A DNA stretch of 64,000 bases from Areca catechu (GCA_021397845.1 CM038049.1:112374877-112438876), one strand, 5' to 3'; numbered from the stretch's first letter, positions 11,627-23,570 are shown. Numbers and translations are program-made. The notes: generated from the letters alone by a model not told the origin.

Positions 11627-12310
11627 GCCTGACAGCTTTAACGGATCTATTTTTCTGGCTTGCAGAACTTGCTTTTCAAGCTCCAAATGGCTATTTCCGA
11701 GGTACCAACGGTCACAAACCATTTTTTGGAAGGTTCTTGGTGTATTTAACCTCTACCAAACTCATTTTGAAGTAATAGAAAGAAGAGAGAAGTGTATTGA
11801 AGTGCATTCAAGTCTACTCAAAAGCCAAAAAACCAATATTCTCCCAAATACTTCACATCAAAAGCCTCTTATAGTTTGATTCCTTGAAAAGCCTACAAGC
11901 TCATCCTTATTTCATTCCAAAAGAGGCACCTTGAAGGAGATTCCAAGGAAGAGTGAAGACAAAGCATCCACTTGAGCTTCAAAGATTCCAATCTACTCTT
12001 GAAGAGAGTTTGTTGTAGCTTTAAATTATATATCTGTTTTATTGTGATTTGACCTTGCTTTCAAGGGTGTCTTGAAAGAAGGTTATTGTGGTTTGTTGGT
12101 GAGCCAAAGGGATAAAACCAACTAGGGTTAACTTGTGAGCCCGAAGATAAAACAAGTGTTAAGGTTTGTTGGTAAGCCTAAGCGACAAAACCAACTTAGG
12201 TTTTGACTTGTGAGCCTTGTGAAAAACAAGTCGACTGTAATCTAGTTTGGATTATAGTGAAATTCCCAAGGGTGGCTTGGGGAGTGGATGTAGGTGCTAG
12301 GTTTGCACCG

Positions 12311-12322
12311 AACCACTATAAA
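12311..12322 (+). promoter_or_regulatory. TATA region of the S2 5' LTR
   Basis: aaccacTATAAA, shared with the other Sirevirus LTRs here. The copy in the 3' LTR ends at 21851. Confidence 0.6.
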
Positions 12323-12494
12323 CATTGTGTTTGTGTGTGATTGCTCTCTTCCTCTCTTGCTCTTTAATTATTGCTAACATCTTGCATTGAATTTATTATT
12401 GTTCACAAGCACCACTAATCCCTCATATTATTGTATTAAATTTTTAAAAGACCCAATTCACCCCCCCTCTTGAGCTATATTTCTGGGCAACAAG

Positions 12495-12506
12495 TGGTAT
12501 CAGAGC
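12495..12506 (+). other. Primer binding site of S2
   Basis: TGGTATCAGAGC two bases after the LTR end, complementary to the 3' end of initiator Met tRNA. Confidence 0.9.
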
Positions 12507-12549
12507 GCCGGTACTCTCTTGTAGGTCCAAGGATCTTGAGTAAAAGATA

Positions 12550-13567
12550 ATGACAGCCCCAATAGGAATGGGTATTGTTGAAGGTCAAGCTTCAAATCGA
12601 CCCCCACTTTTTAATGGCACAAATTACACATACTAGAAGACACGCATGCGCATATTTATTCAAGCTCTTGATTATAATTTATGGAGGACAATTGTAAAAG
12701 GTCCTCATCAGCCTACAATGTTGATTAATGGCATTCTCACTCCAAAAATGGAAGATGATTGGGATGAGAATGACATTAAGCAAATCGAGCTTAATGCTAA
12801 GGCTATGAACCTTTTATTTTGTTCTCTTGATCCAAGTGAATTTAATAGAATATCAAATTGTCTCTCCGCCAAGGAGATTTGGGATATACTTGAGGTTACC
12901 CATGAGGGTACACACCAAGTGAAAACCACCAAGGTCAACATGCTAATTCACACATGAAATGCTTAAAATGGAACCTACTGAATCTATCAGTGTGATGTAT
13001 ACTAGGTTCACAAACATTGTGAATGGCATGAGAAGCCTAGGAAAAATTATTTCTAATGGTGAACTTGTGAATAAACTTCTCAGGTCTCTACCAGCTTCAT
13101 GGGATGCAAAGGTCACTGCTATTGAAGAAGCTAAGGATGTCAACACTCTCCTGCTGGAACAACTGCTGGGTTCTCTAACGACTTATGAGCTTTCCCTCAA
13201 ACAAAAGAATGGAGAAGTCGACAAAAAAAAGAAGGCGATCGCGTTCAAATCTACTACTAGAGAGGACTCAAGCGAAGACTGCGAAGAAGATGATAAAGAA
13301 GATAAGACGGCTCTGTTAGCAAGAAAACTCAGGAGGTTCATGAGGAAGAAAAAGTTTAACTATAAAAAGAAACCTCTGAAAGGTGAGCCGAGCAAAGAGA
13401 AGGACAAAGAAAAGGAGAAGGAGCAGCCTACATGTTTTGAGTGCAAAAAACCAGGGCATTTCATGGTAGACCGCCCCTTGTTAAAGAAAAGCAGAAGAAA
13501 ACTGAGAAAGAAGACCATGATGGCAACCTGGAGTGAAAGTGAAGACTCCAGTTCTGAGAAAGAATAG
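12550..13567 (+). pseudogene. gag: S2 gag, capsid part and zinc knuckle
   Basis: Start chosen at the ATG at 12550, the first after the PBS (MTAPIGMG..). A copia Gag follows (LFNGTNYTY at the start, then an ALDYNLW-like region and CLSAKEIWDILEVTHEGT). An in-frame TAG near 12634 sits where Gags of this family have Trp. A one-base loss near 12955 shifts the frame, which continues from 12959 (KMEPTESISVMYTRF..) to a lysine-rich tail with a zinc knuckle CFECKKPGHFMVD whose last Cys is replaced. A further in-frame TAG ends the segment at 13567. The product would coat RNA in the virus-like particle; this copy is broken. Confidence 0.85.
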
Positions 13568-14248
13568 CAGGAGGTAGCAAACTTTTGTCTGATGGCCGAT
13601 CATGATGAGGTATGTTCCGAAACCGAGAATGAATTTATTTTTGATGAGCTTCATGAAGTTTTTGATGAACTAGTCATAGAATTTCGAAAGTTAAAATCAA
13701 AACATAAAGATTTAAAGAAGCAAAAATTAGATCTAGCCAAAACAAATAACAACCTCTCAAATGAAAATGAATGCCTTCTTATACAAAATAAAAAATTAAA
13801 TGATAAGATTATGGCACTTGATAAAGAAAATGATATCTTTAAAAAGAAAAGTGACTTACTTTCAAATATAAATTTGTCAAATCAAAGCAAAGAAATTTTA
13901 AATGAAAACAAAAGATATAAAGAAGAAATTGAAAAACTAAAACCTTTTATAGAAAAATTTACTTACAGTTCTGAAAAATTGAATTTACTCTTAAATAACC
14001 AAAGAGCAGTATTTGACAAAGCAGGTTTAGGATTCAGAACTCATAAGAAACAGAAACTCTTTAAAAATTTCTTTGTGCCTGCATCTTCATCCATTACTTG
14101 CTTTACTTGTGGTATCAAAGGACATAAATCTTATATGTACAACAAAAGAAAGTTAAGAAATACTAAGAAAGTTTGGGTTCCAAAAAGAACCAATGCCACT
14201 AACCAAAAAGGACCCAAGATGGCTTGGGTACCTAAAGTCTCCACTTGA
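13568..14248 (+). pseudogene. gag: S2 gag C-terminal coiled-coil extension
   Basis: Same frame as the preceding segment after one TAG. The protein is a long charged coiled coil (many Lys/Asn/Glu/Leu heptads, about residues 25-125 of the segment from 13592), then a second zinc-knuckle-like CFTCGIKGHKSYMY and a basic WVPK-containing end. Long coiled-coil Gag extensions are known from Sireviruses. It ends with TGA at 14246-14248, and pol continues downstream in the same frame. Gag and Pol are therefore separated by a single stop, the arrangement described for SIRE1; readthrough cannot be judged from sequence. Confidence 0.75.
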
Positions 14249-15994
14249 TCTTTATTGCAGGTATGCCTTGCAACCAATAAGAAAAGGATGTGGTACCTTA
14301 ATAGCGGTTGCTTAAGGCATATGACAGGAGATGTGGAGCGGTTCTCATCACTCACATATCAAAATGGTGGTAATGTAACATTTGGTGATAATGGAAAGGG
14401 CAAAATTATTAGTATTGGTAAAATCCATATCACCCCTACCTCTTATATTGATAATGTATTATATGTTGATGGTTTAAAACATAACTTGCTTATCATTAGT
14501 CAGTTTTGTGACAAAAATTTTAAAGTTGTTTTTGAATCGTCTTTGTGCATTGTTTCTAGTCTAGATGACAATGGCATTAAGTTCATTGGTCATAGGCATG
14601 GCAATATTTATATGGTTGATCTTGATGATCTCTCTATTCAGAAAGGTCATTGTCTAGTGGCAATGGAAGCAAAGATTGATAAAACTAGTTGGCTTTGGCA
14701 TCGTAGACTAGGACATGCAAGCATGCATCTAATTTCAAAACTTAGCAAAAAGAATTTGGTAATGGATTTGCCTAAACTCAATTTTGAAAAAGATAAGATT
14801 TGCAGTGCATGTCAACTTGGAAAACAAACAAAATCCTCTTTCAAACCAAAAGGAGTAATCTCTACATCTAGACCTTTGGAATTGCTTCACATGGACCTCT
14901 TTGGGCCAACTAGAATATCTAGTTTGGGAGGTAAGAAGTATGGTCTAGTCATTATAGATGATTTCTCACGATTTACATGGATCATGTTTTTAGCACATAA
15001 AGATGAAACTTTTTCTGAATTTATTAGATTTCATAAAACAGTTTTGAATGAAAAAGGTGTTTCAGTAGTATCTTTGAGAAGTAATCGTGGAACCGAATTT
15101 GAAAATGCTGATTTTGATAAATTTTGTATTGAAAATGGAATTCATCACAATTTTTCTGCACCTAGGACACCTCAACAAAATGGGATAGTAGAAAGAAAAA
15201 ATAGAACTCTTGAAGAAATGACACGCGCCATGCTTTGTGAAAATGATTTACCTAGATATTTTTGGGCGGAAGCCATAAATGCTGCATGCTATGTTTTAAA
15301 TCGAGTTTTAATTCGACCGATTTTAAAGAAAAAACCTTATGATCTTTGGAAGGGTAGAAAATCCTCAATTCGTTATTTTCATGTTTTTGGATGCTGTTGT
15401 TTCATCTTAAACAATGGTAAAGATAATTTGAGTAAATTTGATGCCAAATCAGATGAGGGAGTCTTTTTAGGCTACTCCACATCTAGTAAGGCATATAGGG
15501 TCTTCAACAGAAGAACACTTATTGTTGAAGAATCCATACATGTGGTATTGTATGAAACTAACCAAAAATCTTCAAGAAAAGAAGATGTACTTTCTGATGA
15601 AACAGGTAGCAAGAAAACTGAAGAAATAAACAACAATGAAGGGCTTACCAAGGAACAGAACGATAATCAAAACACTGAAGGAGATCAAGAACAAGGTGAT
15701 GAAAATACATCAACTGTTGATCCATTACCAAAAGAATGGAGGTATGCTCATGGACACCCAAAAGAACTAATTATAGGTGATCCATCTAAAGGTGTAAGTA
15801 CTCGATCATCCCTTAGAAATATCTGTGATTACTTAGCTTTTGTGTCTCAAATTGAACCTAAAACTATTGAGGAAGCTGAATGTGATAGTAATTGGATAAA
15901 TGCTATGCAAGATGAACTTAATCAATTTAAAAGGAACAATGTTTGGACATTAGTAGATAGGCCTTCAAATACTTCAATTATTGGTACGAAATAG
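14249..15994 (+). pseudogene. pol: S2 pol: protease, integrase, start of RT
   Basis: An open frame of about 580 codons. The protease motif WYLDSGCSRHMTGD appears as WYLNSGC, so the catalytic Asp is Asn (codon near 14300). The integrase zinc domain is intact (WLWHRRLGHA..CSACQLGK). In the integrase DDE triad, the first Asp is present (HMDLFGP), the second is Asn (SNRGTEF, codon 15082-15084) and the Glu is present (GIVERKN). A variable acidic linker and the RT entry (WINAMQDELNQF) follow. A TAG at 15992-15994 stands where the family has Trp. Two dead catalytic residues plus a stop mean the copy cannot move itself. Confidence 0.9.
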
Positions 15995-16915
15995 GTTTTT
16001 CGAAATAAACTTGATGAAAATGGAATAGTAACTAGAAATAAGGCTAGACTAGTTGCCAAAGGATATAATCAGGAGGAAGTAATAGATTTTGATGAAACCT
16101 TTGCTCCTGTGGCTAGACTTGAGGCAATTAGGCTATTGTTGGCTGTTGCTTGCTTCATGAATTTTAAACTATATCAAATGGATGTTAAAAGTGCCTTTTT
16201 AAATGGATTAATTGAAGAAGAAGTTTACATTGAGCAACCTCCTGGTTTTGAAAATTCTGAATTTCCAAATCATGTTTATAAACTTCATAAAGCTTTATAT
16301 GGATTGAAACAAGCTCCAAGAGCTTGGTATGATCGTTTAAGCTCTTTTTTTCTAAAAAATGATTTTACTAGAGGTAATGTAGATAAAACTTTTTTTTTAA
16401 AGAAAAAGAATGATGATCTCTTAGTAGTACAAATCTATGTAGATGATATAATATTTGGTGCTACTAATGAATCTCTTTGTCAAGATTTTGCAAAGTTAAT
16501 GCAGGGTGAGTTCGAGATGAGTATGATGGGAGAACTGAATTTCTTCCTCGGACTCCAAATAAGGCAAACCAAAGAGGGGATCTTTATCAACCAAACAAAA
16601 TACACAAAAGAAATACTCAAGAAGTTTGGGATGGAGAACACTAAGCCTTTAGGTACCCCTATGAGCTCTACATGTAGACTTGACAAGGATGAATCAGGTA
16701 AGTCTATAGACCAAAAATTATATCGTGGCATAATTGGTTCATTGTTATATCTTACTGCCAGTAGGCCAGATATCATATTTAGTGTCTGTATGTGTGCTAG
16801 ATATCAGTCTAATCCTAAAGAGTCTCATCTTTTGGCTGTTAAACGTATACTTAGTATCTATCTGGATCAATTGAAATTGATTTATGGTACTCTAGAGATT
16901 CTTCATTTGAATTAA
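15995..16915 (+). pseudogene. pol: S2 pol: reverse transcriptase core
   Basis: Continues the same frame after the TAG: ARLVAKGYNQ, FAPVARLEAIRLLLA, QMDVKSAFLNG, YGLKQAPRAWYDRL and the active site YVDDIIFGA (about 16435). The thumb has ELNFFLGLQI and SLLYLTASRPDI. It makes cDNA from element RNA. The frame runs off at about 16860 (AVKRILSIYL), where a small indel breaks it. Confidence 0.92.
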
Positions 16916-17381
16916 TTGCTTATTCTGATGCTGACTTTGCTGGTGTAAACTTGATCGTAAAAGTACTAATGGAACCTGTCAGTTTCTTGGAGTAAATTTG
17001 ATCACTTGGAGTAGCAAGAAACAGAACTCAGTTGCTCTATCTACGGCGGAAGCCGAATATATAGCAGCTGGAAGCTGTTGTGCTCAAATCCTCTGGATCA
17101 AACAGCAACTAGAAGATTTTGGCATTAAACTAACTAAGACACCCATAAGATGTGACAATACTAGTGCAATCAACCTATCTAAAAATCCTGTGCAACATTC
17201 AAGAAATAAAAACATTGAAATAAGACATCATTTCATAAGAGATCATGTACAAAACTCTAATGTAATTCTTGATTTTGTTTGTACTGATGATCAGTTAGCA
17301 GATGTATTTACCAAGCCTTTGAGTGAGGATAGATTCTGTCTGATTAGAAGAGAGTCAGGTGTCATTGATCCATTCTCCTAG
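16860..17381 (+). pseudogene. pol: S2 pol: RNase H
   Basis: After frameshifts near 16860 and 16945, the copia RNase H resumes: ITWSSKKQNSVALSTAEAEYIAA, then CDNTSAINLSKNPVQHSR and DVFTKPL near the end. The first catalytic Asp region (YSDADFAG) lies in another frame at about 16920-16943. The stop at 17379-17381 ends pol. Confidence 0.88.
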
Positions 17382-18381
17382 AACTCTCTTAGTATTAATT
17401 ATACCTAAATCCTAGAGCTCAAAACCTATTGATTAAAGCCCCAAAATCCTATCAAAATATTTCCTCTTTTTCAAAATTTTTTCTGAATTTTCTTGACTTT
17501 TTTTGGCCAAGTGTCGACACTTGGAAATTGTCAAGTGTCAACACCTGACCAAGTGTCGACACTTGACACATTTGAAGTGTCGACACTTGCGAAACAGAAT
17601 TTATTTTAAAAAGGTCGACCGAGGGTTTTGTAAGTTTTTTTCCCCCGCCGATTTCTTGCAACAGTGGTCCCCTCTGTCCAAATCCTTCTACTCTTTAATC
17701 CATCAGAAATCAGGTATTTCCCCCTTCCATTTTTATTTTATTTTTTCTCGTTTTTGGTTTTGACGTTTTCGAACCAAACAACCGTGAATGGGGTTTTTCG
17801 AATATTTTTCATGAATCTAATCAAATTTTTGCGTGTTTTAGTGGATTTCTAAAACTCCATTTGAGGGAATAGTGATTTAAACATATTTTTCTCGGATTTC
17901 CCTCTTCTTTTGGTCGTTTTCACACCCTTTTCACCCACTTTTCGCAAAAACACTATTCTATTGATTTTTGGCTGAAATAACTTGGGTTTTCATCTCAACT
18001 AAGTATGCTAAATCCATTTATTGGTAATTTAGAAAGGTTTTTATATGATACATTTGCGACATTTTCGCCTATTTGCTAAAACCCTAAGTATTTAGACCTA
18101 AATCCCATGGGTTTTGACTTTTTAGGCCTTACAAAAATTACTTTCCAAAGATTCAAATATGTTTTAACGAACAAAAATATGTTCGAAATATCGTCATTTG
18201 ATCAAAGTTGTAAAAATCCCACTTTAAACTAGTTTACAATCTTTCCAAACATTGTTGGTTTAATTTCTGGTTTTCAAAACCTATCTGAACATTTTTTAGG
18301 AATGAAACTCTCCTAATCTCAACCTGTAGCCAGTCCCTTGTTCTAAACCTTTCTTCCTTTTTCCCTGGTCAGTTGGCTATA
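17382..18381 (+). other. S2 spacer between pol and ORF3
   Basis: One kilobase without a gene. It holds four LTR-type palindromes (17508-17592), then AT-rich DNA that could carry a promoter or splice acceptor for a spliced ORF3 mRNA. I cannot place these elements. Confidence 0.6.
17508..17592. repeat. Internal palindrome cluster of S2
   Basis: Four GTGTCGACAC-type palindromes (one as gtgtcaacac), the same motif as in the LTRs, here 130-210 bp downstream of the pol stop. Confidence 0.88.
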
Positions 18382-19949
18382 ATGGGTCCTAGGAAGAGAC
18401 TTGCAGTTAGGGAGAGGCCCAGTCATGGTGTTGAGAGGAGGTCGAAGTCCAGATTTGATACAGCACAGCCTAGTAGCACAGCCACACCGAGCTCCCCCTG
18501 CAGAGAGGATGGCAGGAAAGTTAGTAGCCTCAGGGAGGAGAGTCGACTTGCAGTGTTTCGACAGGCACCACTTCGGCATTCGATAGGTACTCACTGATGC
18601 TGGATTAGTACCATTCTGCACCATGCAGGAGAGGTACTATCCTCACCTAGTGAGAGAGTTTTATGGTACACTGGACTGTCGACGTCTACTATGGACTACT
18701 TCAGTTAGGGGCATTCAGATTTCATTGACAGATGAGCTGGTGAGCAGAGTATGGGAGATCCCCCGGGGGGGAGTCTGTCTTTTTAGTGGATGATAGAGAG
18801 GCTGCATTCAGGTGCATACTTGAGAGAGAGGACGTTCGCGGTATATCCGTAGTTACCGTGAACCAGTTGTCATTGGAGATGCGCCTGCTGCACCACATCA
18901 CTGCACGGATTCTACTACCGAAGACTGGGAGATTTGACTTCATCACCGAGAGGGAGGTGATGGAGATGATGAGCCTGATTGAGAGGAGGCTGATTGATCT
19001 ACCATCCCTGATGCTCACTCAGATGCATGATGCTGCGACACAGCGCCGACACTGTCTACCATACAGTATGGCACTGACCAGACTTTTCAGAGCATGTGGA
19101 GTATCATTGGAGGGGGAGATCTCCAAGGAGATACTACACACCGATGTGTACGACAAGAGGTCATTGCACCACATGGGATACATGTTAGTTGGAGGTCGAT
19201 GGGTTCACAGAGAGTCTGGCCAGGAGCCAGATGAGGAGGACGAGATTCGAGAGGCAGAGGCTGGACCATCTGAGCTAGCAGTTTTTCCTCCAGTCGATAT
19301 CCCATTGACAAAGACAGAGCACTTATCTCCTGACACTTCAGCTCCTCCGCCACCGTCTACAGGACTATCTTTTGAGGAGCATGCCAGAGAGCAGTTCACA
19401 GAGATCAGAGGTGAGATGACTCAGCTACGTAGCGAGGTCAAGCTTCTACGAGCACATACTACCTCAGAGTATGTTGAGATTCGCAGATCCATGGAGGAGG
19501 GATTCTCTCGCATTGAGGGTCTGTTGAGATCCCTTATACCTCCTGGAGCCCTTGCAGTTGCACGATCTGATGATGATGATGATGGTGGCGATCATCAGAG
19601 TGACCATGTTGATTCAGTTGAGGGTGGTGATCAGGATGGAGACCGAGCTACAGAAGTTGTGGGCAGTGACAGTGATAGTGTTGGCGGTGCCGATGCTTAT
19701 GAGATGGTCAGTCGAGATCCTCCCACTACACCAGCTCCTACTACTGCCATGGTTGATTCCACACCGGATCTTGTTACGCCAGCTAATCTTCTTTCACCCC
19801 CTTCCACTAGATCATCTAGGGTTGTACCCGCCTTTGGTCCTTCTGGCCGCAATAGAAGTCGTCGAGCTTTAGCACCTCCTAGGGCATTAGCCACTAGATC
19901 TAGTATCAGTGCTCCTTTCAGTCTTGATGTTCCATCTGATGAGGATTAG
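18382..19949 (+). pseudogene. S2 ORF3 (Sirevirus extra gene, 'putative plant transposon protein' family)
   Basis: It starts MGPRKRLAVRERP at the ATG at 18382. A frame change then leads through a stretch reading MQERYYPHLVREFYG and VRGIQISLTDELV, which is typical of the domain annotated as putative plant transposon protein in Sirevirus-like elements. A one-base change in a G run (about 18766-18772) leads to the long open part 18786-19949 (387 codons). That part has the rest of the domain, an acidic, Ser/Pro-rich middle, a short coiled coil (REQFTEIRGEMTQLRSEVKLL) and a low-complexity Asp-rich tail. This position is called env-like in some Sireviruses, but I see no signal peptide or transmembrane segment, so an envelope role is not supported. 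Function unknown. Confidence 0.75.
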
Positions 19950-20581
19950 CCTCACAGATGTCTATTATAGCTCTTATATTATATGTTTGATGCTTATTTG
20001 ACTTTGATGATATATGTATGTTTCAGCTCTTGCTGATGACTCAGCAAATTTTTGTACTGAAAACTTATCTTATATATATATTTCTGTTCAGTACTCCTTA
20101 TTTGTGCTTCAATGAATCAATTTACTATTCTTTGGCTCTGATAATCTTTTATCTTGGTATATTTTAGCTCTGATACTCTTTGATATTAGCATAATTTTGG
20201 CTCTGATATCTATGTTATTTGTTTCTTTACTATCTTTTTGTCTCCATGCTCATTGTGAGGGGGAGGAAAAATTCTCCTTTATAATGATTGACAAAAAGGG
20301 GGAAAAAGTGTATTGATGTATAAATTTGTTGAGAAAAAGGTGTTAAGTCATAAAGTGTTAATTCATAAATTTATTGAGAAATTGTGTTGAGAAAAAGTTG
20401 TAAGAATCTTTGAAGTTTATCATAATAAGAAGTATCTAATTAAGGGGGAGATTGATTCTTCCTAACATAAGTTTTTGCCTCTCTTATGAACTTAAATTCA
20501 TATTCATAAAATATAATGGTTAAAGTTTGAAATATATTGCCTTTTTACTCAAGGTTTTGTCATCATCAAAAAGGAGGAGAT
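19950..20581 (+). other. S2 3' untranslated region with multiple polypurine tracts
   Basis: Noncoding. Purine runs at 20257-20271 (gagggggaggaaaaa), 20293-20308 (aaaaagggggaaaaag), 20452-20462 (aagggggagat) and 20568-20581 (aaaaaggaggagat, the PPT at the LTR). Repeated PPT-like motifs before the 3' LTR are a Sirevirus trait. Confidence 0.8.
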
Positions 20582-22021
20582 TGTTGGCTCCACCCAGTGA
20601 TTTTGATGAATAACAAAATATTGAGTGCATATTGTATTCTAATGAGGATTTCAAGTTGTGAGTTTTCAGGATGAAAGCATCTCAAAATCTTAAAAACTTA
20701 TGGTTTATGTCATGCAATGGCATGGAGCAATTCTCATGAATCCGGACATCCTCTTCATTGAAAAAGGGAATAAAATATTTAAATATTATGTGTTTATGAT
20801 TTCTAGAATTATATTTATGTTTTCGAGGAATTTATACTTGAATCTAAGATTTTTCAGTCTCAAGTGTCGACACCTGGACAGTCAAGTGTCGACACTTCAG
20901 CATTTGGCACAGATAAAAATTCTTGGCATGCCAAGTGTTGACACCTATATCCAAGTGTCAACACTAAGTGTCGACACTTAGATTCCAAGTATCGACTCAA
21001 GGCCTGAGAATTTTGAAAATACAGAACTTTGTAATATTGAGGATTTTTGTTTCAAGTGTCGACACCTGTGCATTAAGTGTCGACACTTGAATGTTCAAGT
21101 GTCGACACCCAGAGATCAAGTGTCGACACCTGACAGCCAAGTGTCGACACTTGCAGCCTGACAACTCTAATGGATCTAACTTTCTGGCTTGCAGAACTTG
21201 CTTTTCAAGCTCCAAACGGCTATTTCCGAGGTACCAACGGTCACAAACCGTTTTTTGGAAGGTTCTTGGTGTATTTAACCTCTACCAACCTCATTTTGAA
21301 GTAATAGAAAGAAGAGAGAAGTGTATTTAAGTGCATTCAAGTCTACTCAAAAGCCAAAAAGCCAATATTCTTCCAAATACTTTACATCAAAAGCCTCTTA
21401 TAGTTTGATTCCTTGAAAAGCCTACAAGCTCATCCTTATTTCATTCCAAAAGAGGCACCTTGAAGGAGATTTCAAGAAAGAGTGAAGACAAAGCATCCAC
21501 TTGAGCTTCAAAGATTCCAATCTACTCTTGAAGAGAGTTTGTTGTAGTTTTAAATTATATATCTATTTTATTGTGATTTGACCTTGCTTTCAAGGGTGTC
21601 TTGAAAGAAGGTTATTGTAGTTTGTTGGTGAGTCAAAGGGATAAAACCAACTAGGGTTAACTTGTGAGCCCGAAGACAAAACAAGTGTTAAGGTTTGTTG
21701 GTAAGCCTAAGCAACAAAACCATCTTAGGTTTTGACTTGTAATCCTTGTGAAAAACAAGTCGACTGTAATCTAGTTTGGATTATAGTGAAATTCCCAAGG
21801 GTGGCTTGGGGAGTGGATGTAGGTGCTAGGTTTGCACCGAACCACTATAAACCTTGTGTTTGTATGTGATTGCTCTCTTCCTCTCTTGCTCTTTAATTAT
21901 TGCTAACATCTTGCATTGAATTTATCATTGTTCACAAGCACCACTAATCCCTCATATTATTGTATTAAATTTTTAAAAGATCCAATTCACCCCCCCTCTT
22001 GGGCTCCATTTCTGGGCAACA
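20582..22021 (+). repeat. 3' LTR of S2
   Basis: Same termini as the 5' LTR, preceded by a polypurine tract. The palindrome cluster lies at 20860-21156 and the TATA box at 21846-21851. Confidence 0.92.
20860..21156. repeat. Palindrome cluster in the S2 3' LTR
   Basis: About ten GTGTCGACAC-type palindromes in the order seen in the 5' LTR; one cagctgacagcc-spaced unit is absent. Confidence 0.9.
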
Positions 22022-22026
22022 CTTTG
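22022..22026 (+). other. Target-site duplication of S2 (right)
   Basis: CTTTG directly after the right LTR, matching 11025-11029. Removing S2 and one copy restores a continuous A2 LTR. Confidence 0.9.
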
Positions 22027-22781
22027 GATTTCACATCTAGCCAGTAGTAGGTCTAGGTTCAAGCCTATTCGATCCAATCGAATTCGATTAACCTAATTAG
22101 GTCAAATTGGCTCACCTAATTGTCCAATTCGAATCACATATCGAATTGACTCATGAAACCAAATCAATTGATTCATGAAAACCTATAAGATAAGATTGAC
22201 GTCTAGCAACGTGTCATGCCTACCTGAAAGATGAAAAATTTGATTAAAATTATCAAAGTACCCTTCAATAGTAAGTTACCGTGTAATTCAATCTTTCGAT
22301 CTCTCATTATCTCGATTAAGTGATAGGATGGATATATGTCAAACCCTAACACTTAATCGTATCGAATCTAATCTCAATCATGAGGACTCAGTTGATGACT
22401 GATTAGAAACCAATTCTAATCTCATCCTGCTTTGATCAAAGGCTCCTTGAGCCACTTATTGAAGAGATTGCATAGGAAACAATTTCTCTTACTAGGAAAG
22501 ATCGATTCCTTGTTGGTTCACTCATATCCTTCGTACACCCTCCACCATACCTAGAATACCCCGTACATGTCGCAATGGCATGAATGAGTATGAACCAAAG
22601 TATGGCTTAGTGTGTACATGGAACCATGGTGACCTCAGGTCTAAAGATTACATGCACAACTTCTACTCTGGGATCTATCTTTTGACAAGTAGTAAGACTT
22701 CTATAAGATAATCCCGGTGCGGATCAGTCCAGTGTACTCATATCCTGATGAGTACTTTTATCCTTGTATTAGTATCTCTGC
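22022..22781 (-). repeat. LTR A2, second part
   Basis: It resumes the A2 LTR after S2 (the first five bases CTTTG are the target duplication). Conserved with A1: gattgacgtctagcaacgt and the following acccttcaRtRgtRagttaccg. It is cut at 22781 by element L at a point corresponding to about 2765 in A1. Confidence 0.7.
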
Positions 22782-23409
22782 TGATGGGGGACAGATGGGT
22801 AGGATCGTTGGCGAGCCTAGAAGTCACCAAAATTAGGATATCATATTTTTTTTTAGATTTTTTTTTTCTAAGGGTGGCGAAGGAATAGTGGGGATGGAAG
22901 ACAGGGATTTGAATCTCATAGACTTTGGGACTCACACTAACAAAGAGACCTCTCATCTCGAGGGCATTCCACCCTCCTCAATACTCGGAGGCGTTAGGAT
23001 GAATCTCAAAGGTCATGAGGGGTTAAAGAAAATGAAATGGGAAGGGGAATAACTAGACATGACCTCATATCATGTCCTGGGATTGGGCCTCACACTCTCT
23101 AAGTGACTCTCTTTCCTAAAAAACTCATCTTTAATTGACTAAACTATTTTTTACAAAGGACTGAGGGTGGTATTTATAGATCTATCCAATCCTCATTTGA
23201 ATTTGAATACAAGATAAAAGGATAGGGATGATTCAAATTCAAATACAAGATAGGATAAGGATAAGCCTATCCATATCTCAATCCTAACCAACCAAATCCT
23301 AATTCAAATTTCAAATAAAAGATAAATCCTAAATAAATATTCTTTAAATATATTTACTGCTCTGGAATCCATGCTACTTTGGGATTCGTGCATGTCGATG
23401 TCCCCATCA
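22782..23409 (-). repeat. 3' LTR of L
   Basis: 628 bp, about 90% identical by eye to 24858-25491, with the same tgatgggg and ccccatca ends. Confidence 0.88.
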
Positions 23410-23570
23410 TTCCCCTAAGATGGGGAAAACTTGACTCCATCGAGTCAGGCTTCTATGTCTCTCGATCTTCAGCTTGATATTATTTCTCTTGGACTCTTAT
23501 TCCCTTGAGATTGAGATAATTTCCTCAGCTCTGCTTTGAAAATCATGCACTTTGAGGAGCGTGCGAGATT

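Larger units (their letters stand above)
11030..12492 (+). repeat. 5' LTR of S2
   Basis: Starts TGTTGGCTCC and ends GGGCAACA. It contains the palindrome cluster (11308-11626), TATA box (12317-12322) and a cccaattcaccccccctctt tract. Length 1463 bp against 1440 bp for the 3' copy. Confidence 0.92.
11030..22021 (+). mobile_element. Complete Sirevirus (Ty1/copia, SIRE/Maximus type) S2
   Basis: An 11-kb element with two LTRs (11030-12492, 20582-22021), an initiator-Met PBS, gag, pol in the copia order protease-integrase-RT-RNase H, an extra ORF3 downstream of pol, several polypurine tracts and a 5-bp TSD. Long LTRs, a coiled-coil gag extension, a third ORF and repeated PPT motifs are Sirevirus hallmarks. 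Stops and frameshifts in every gene make it non-functional, but the structure is whole. The LTRs differ by eye at a few percent, plus one palindrome unit missing from the right LTR, so it is not a fresh insertion. Confidence 0.9.
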
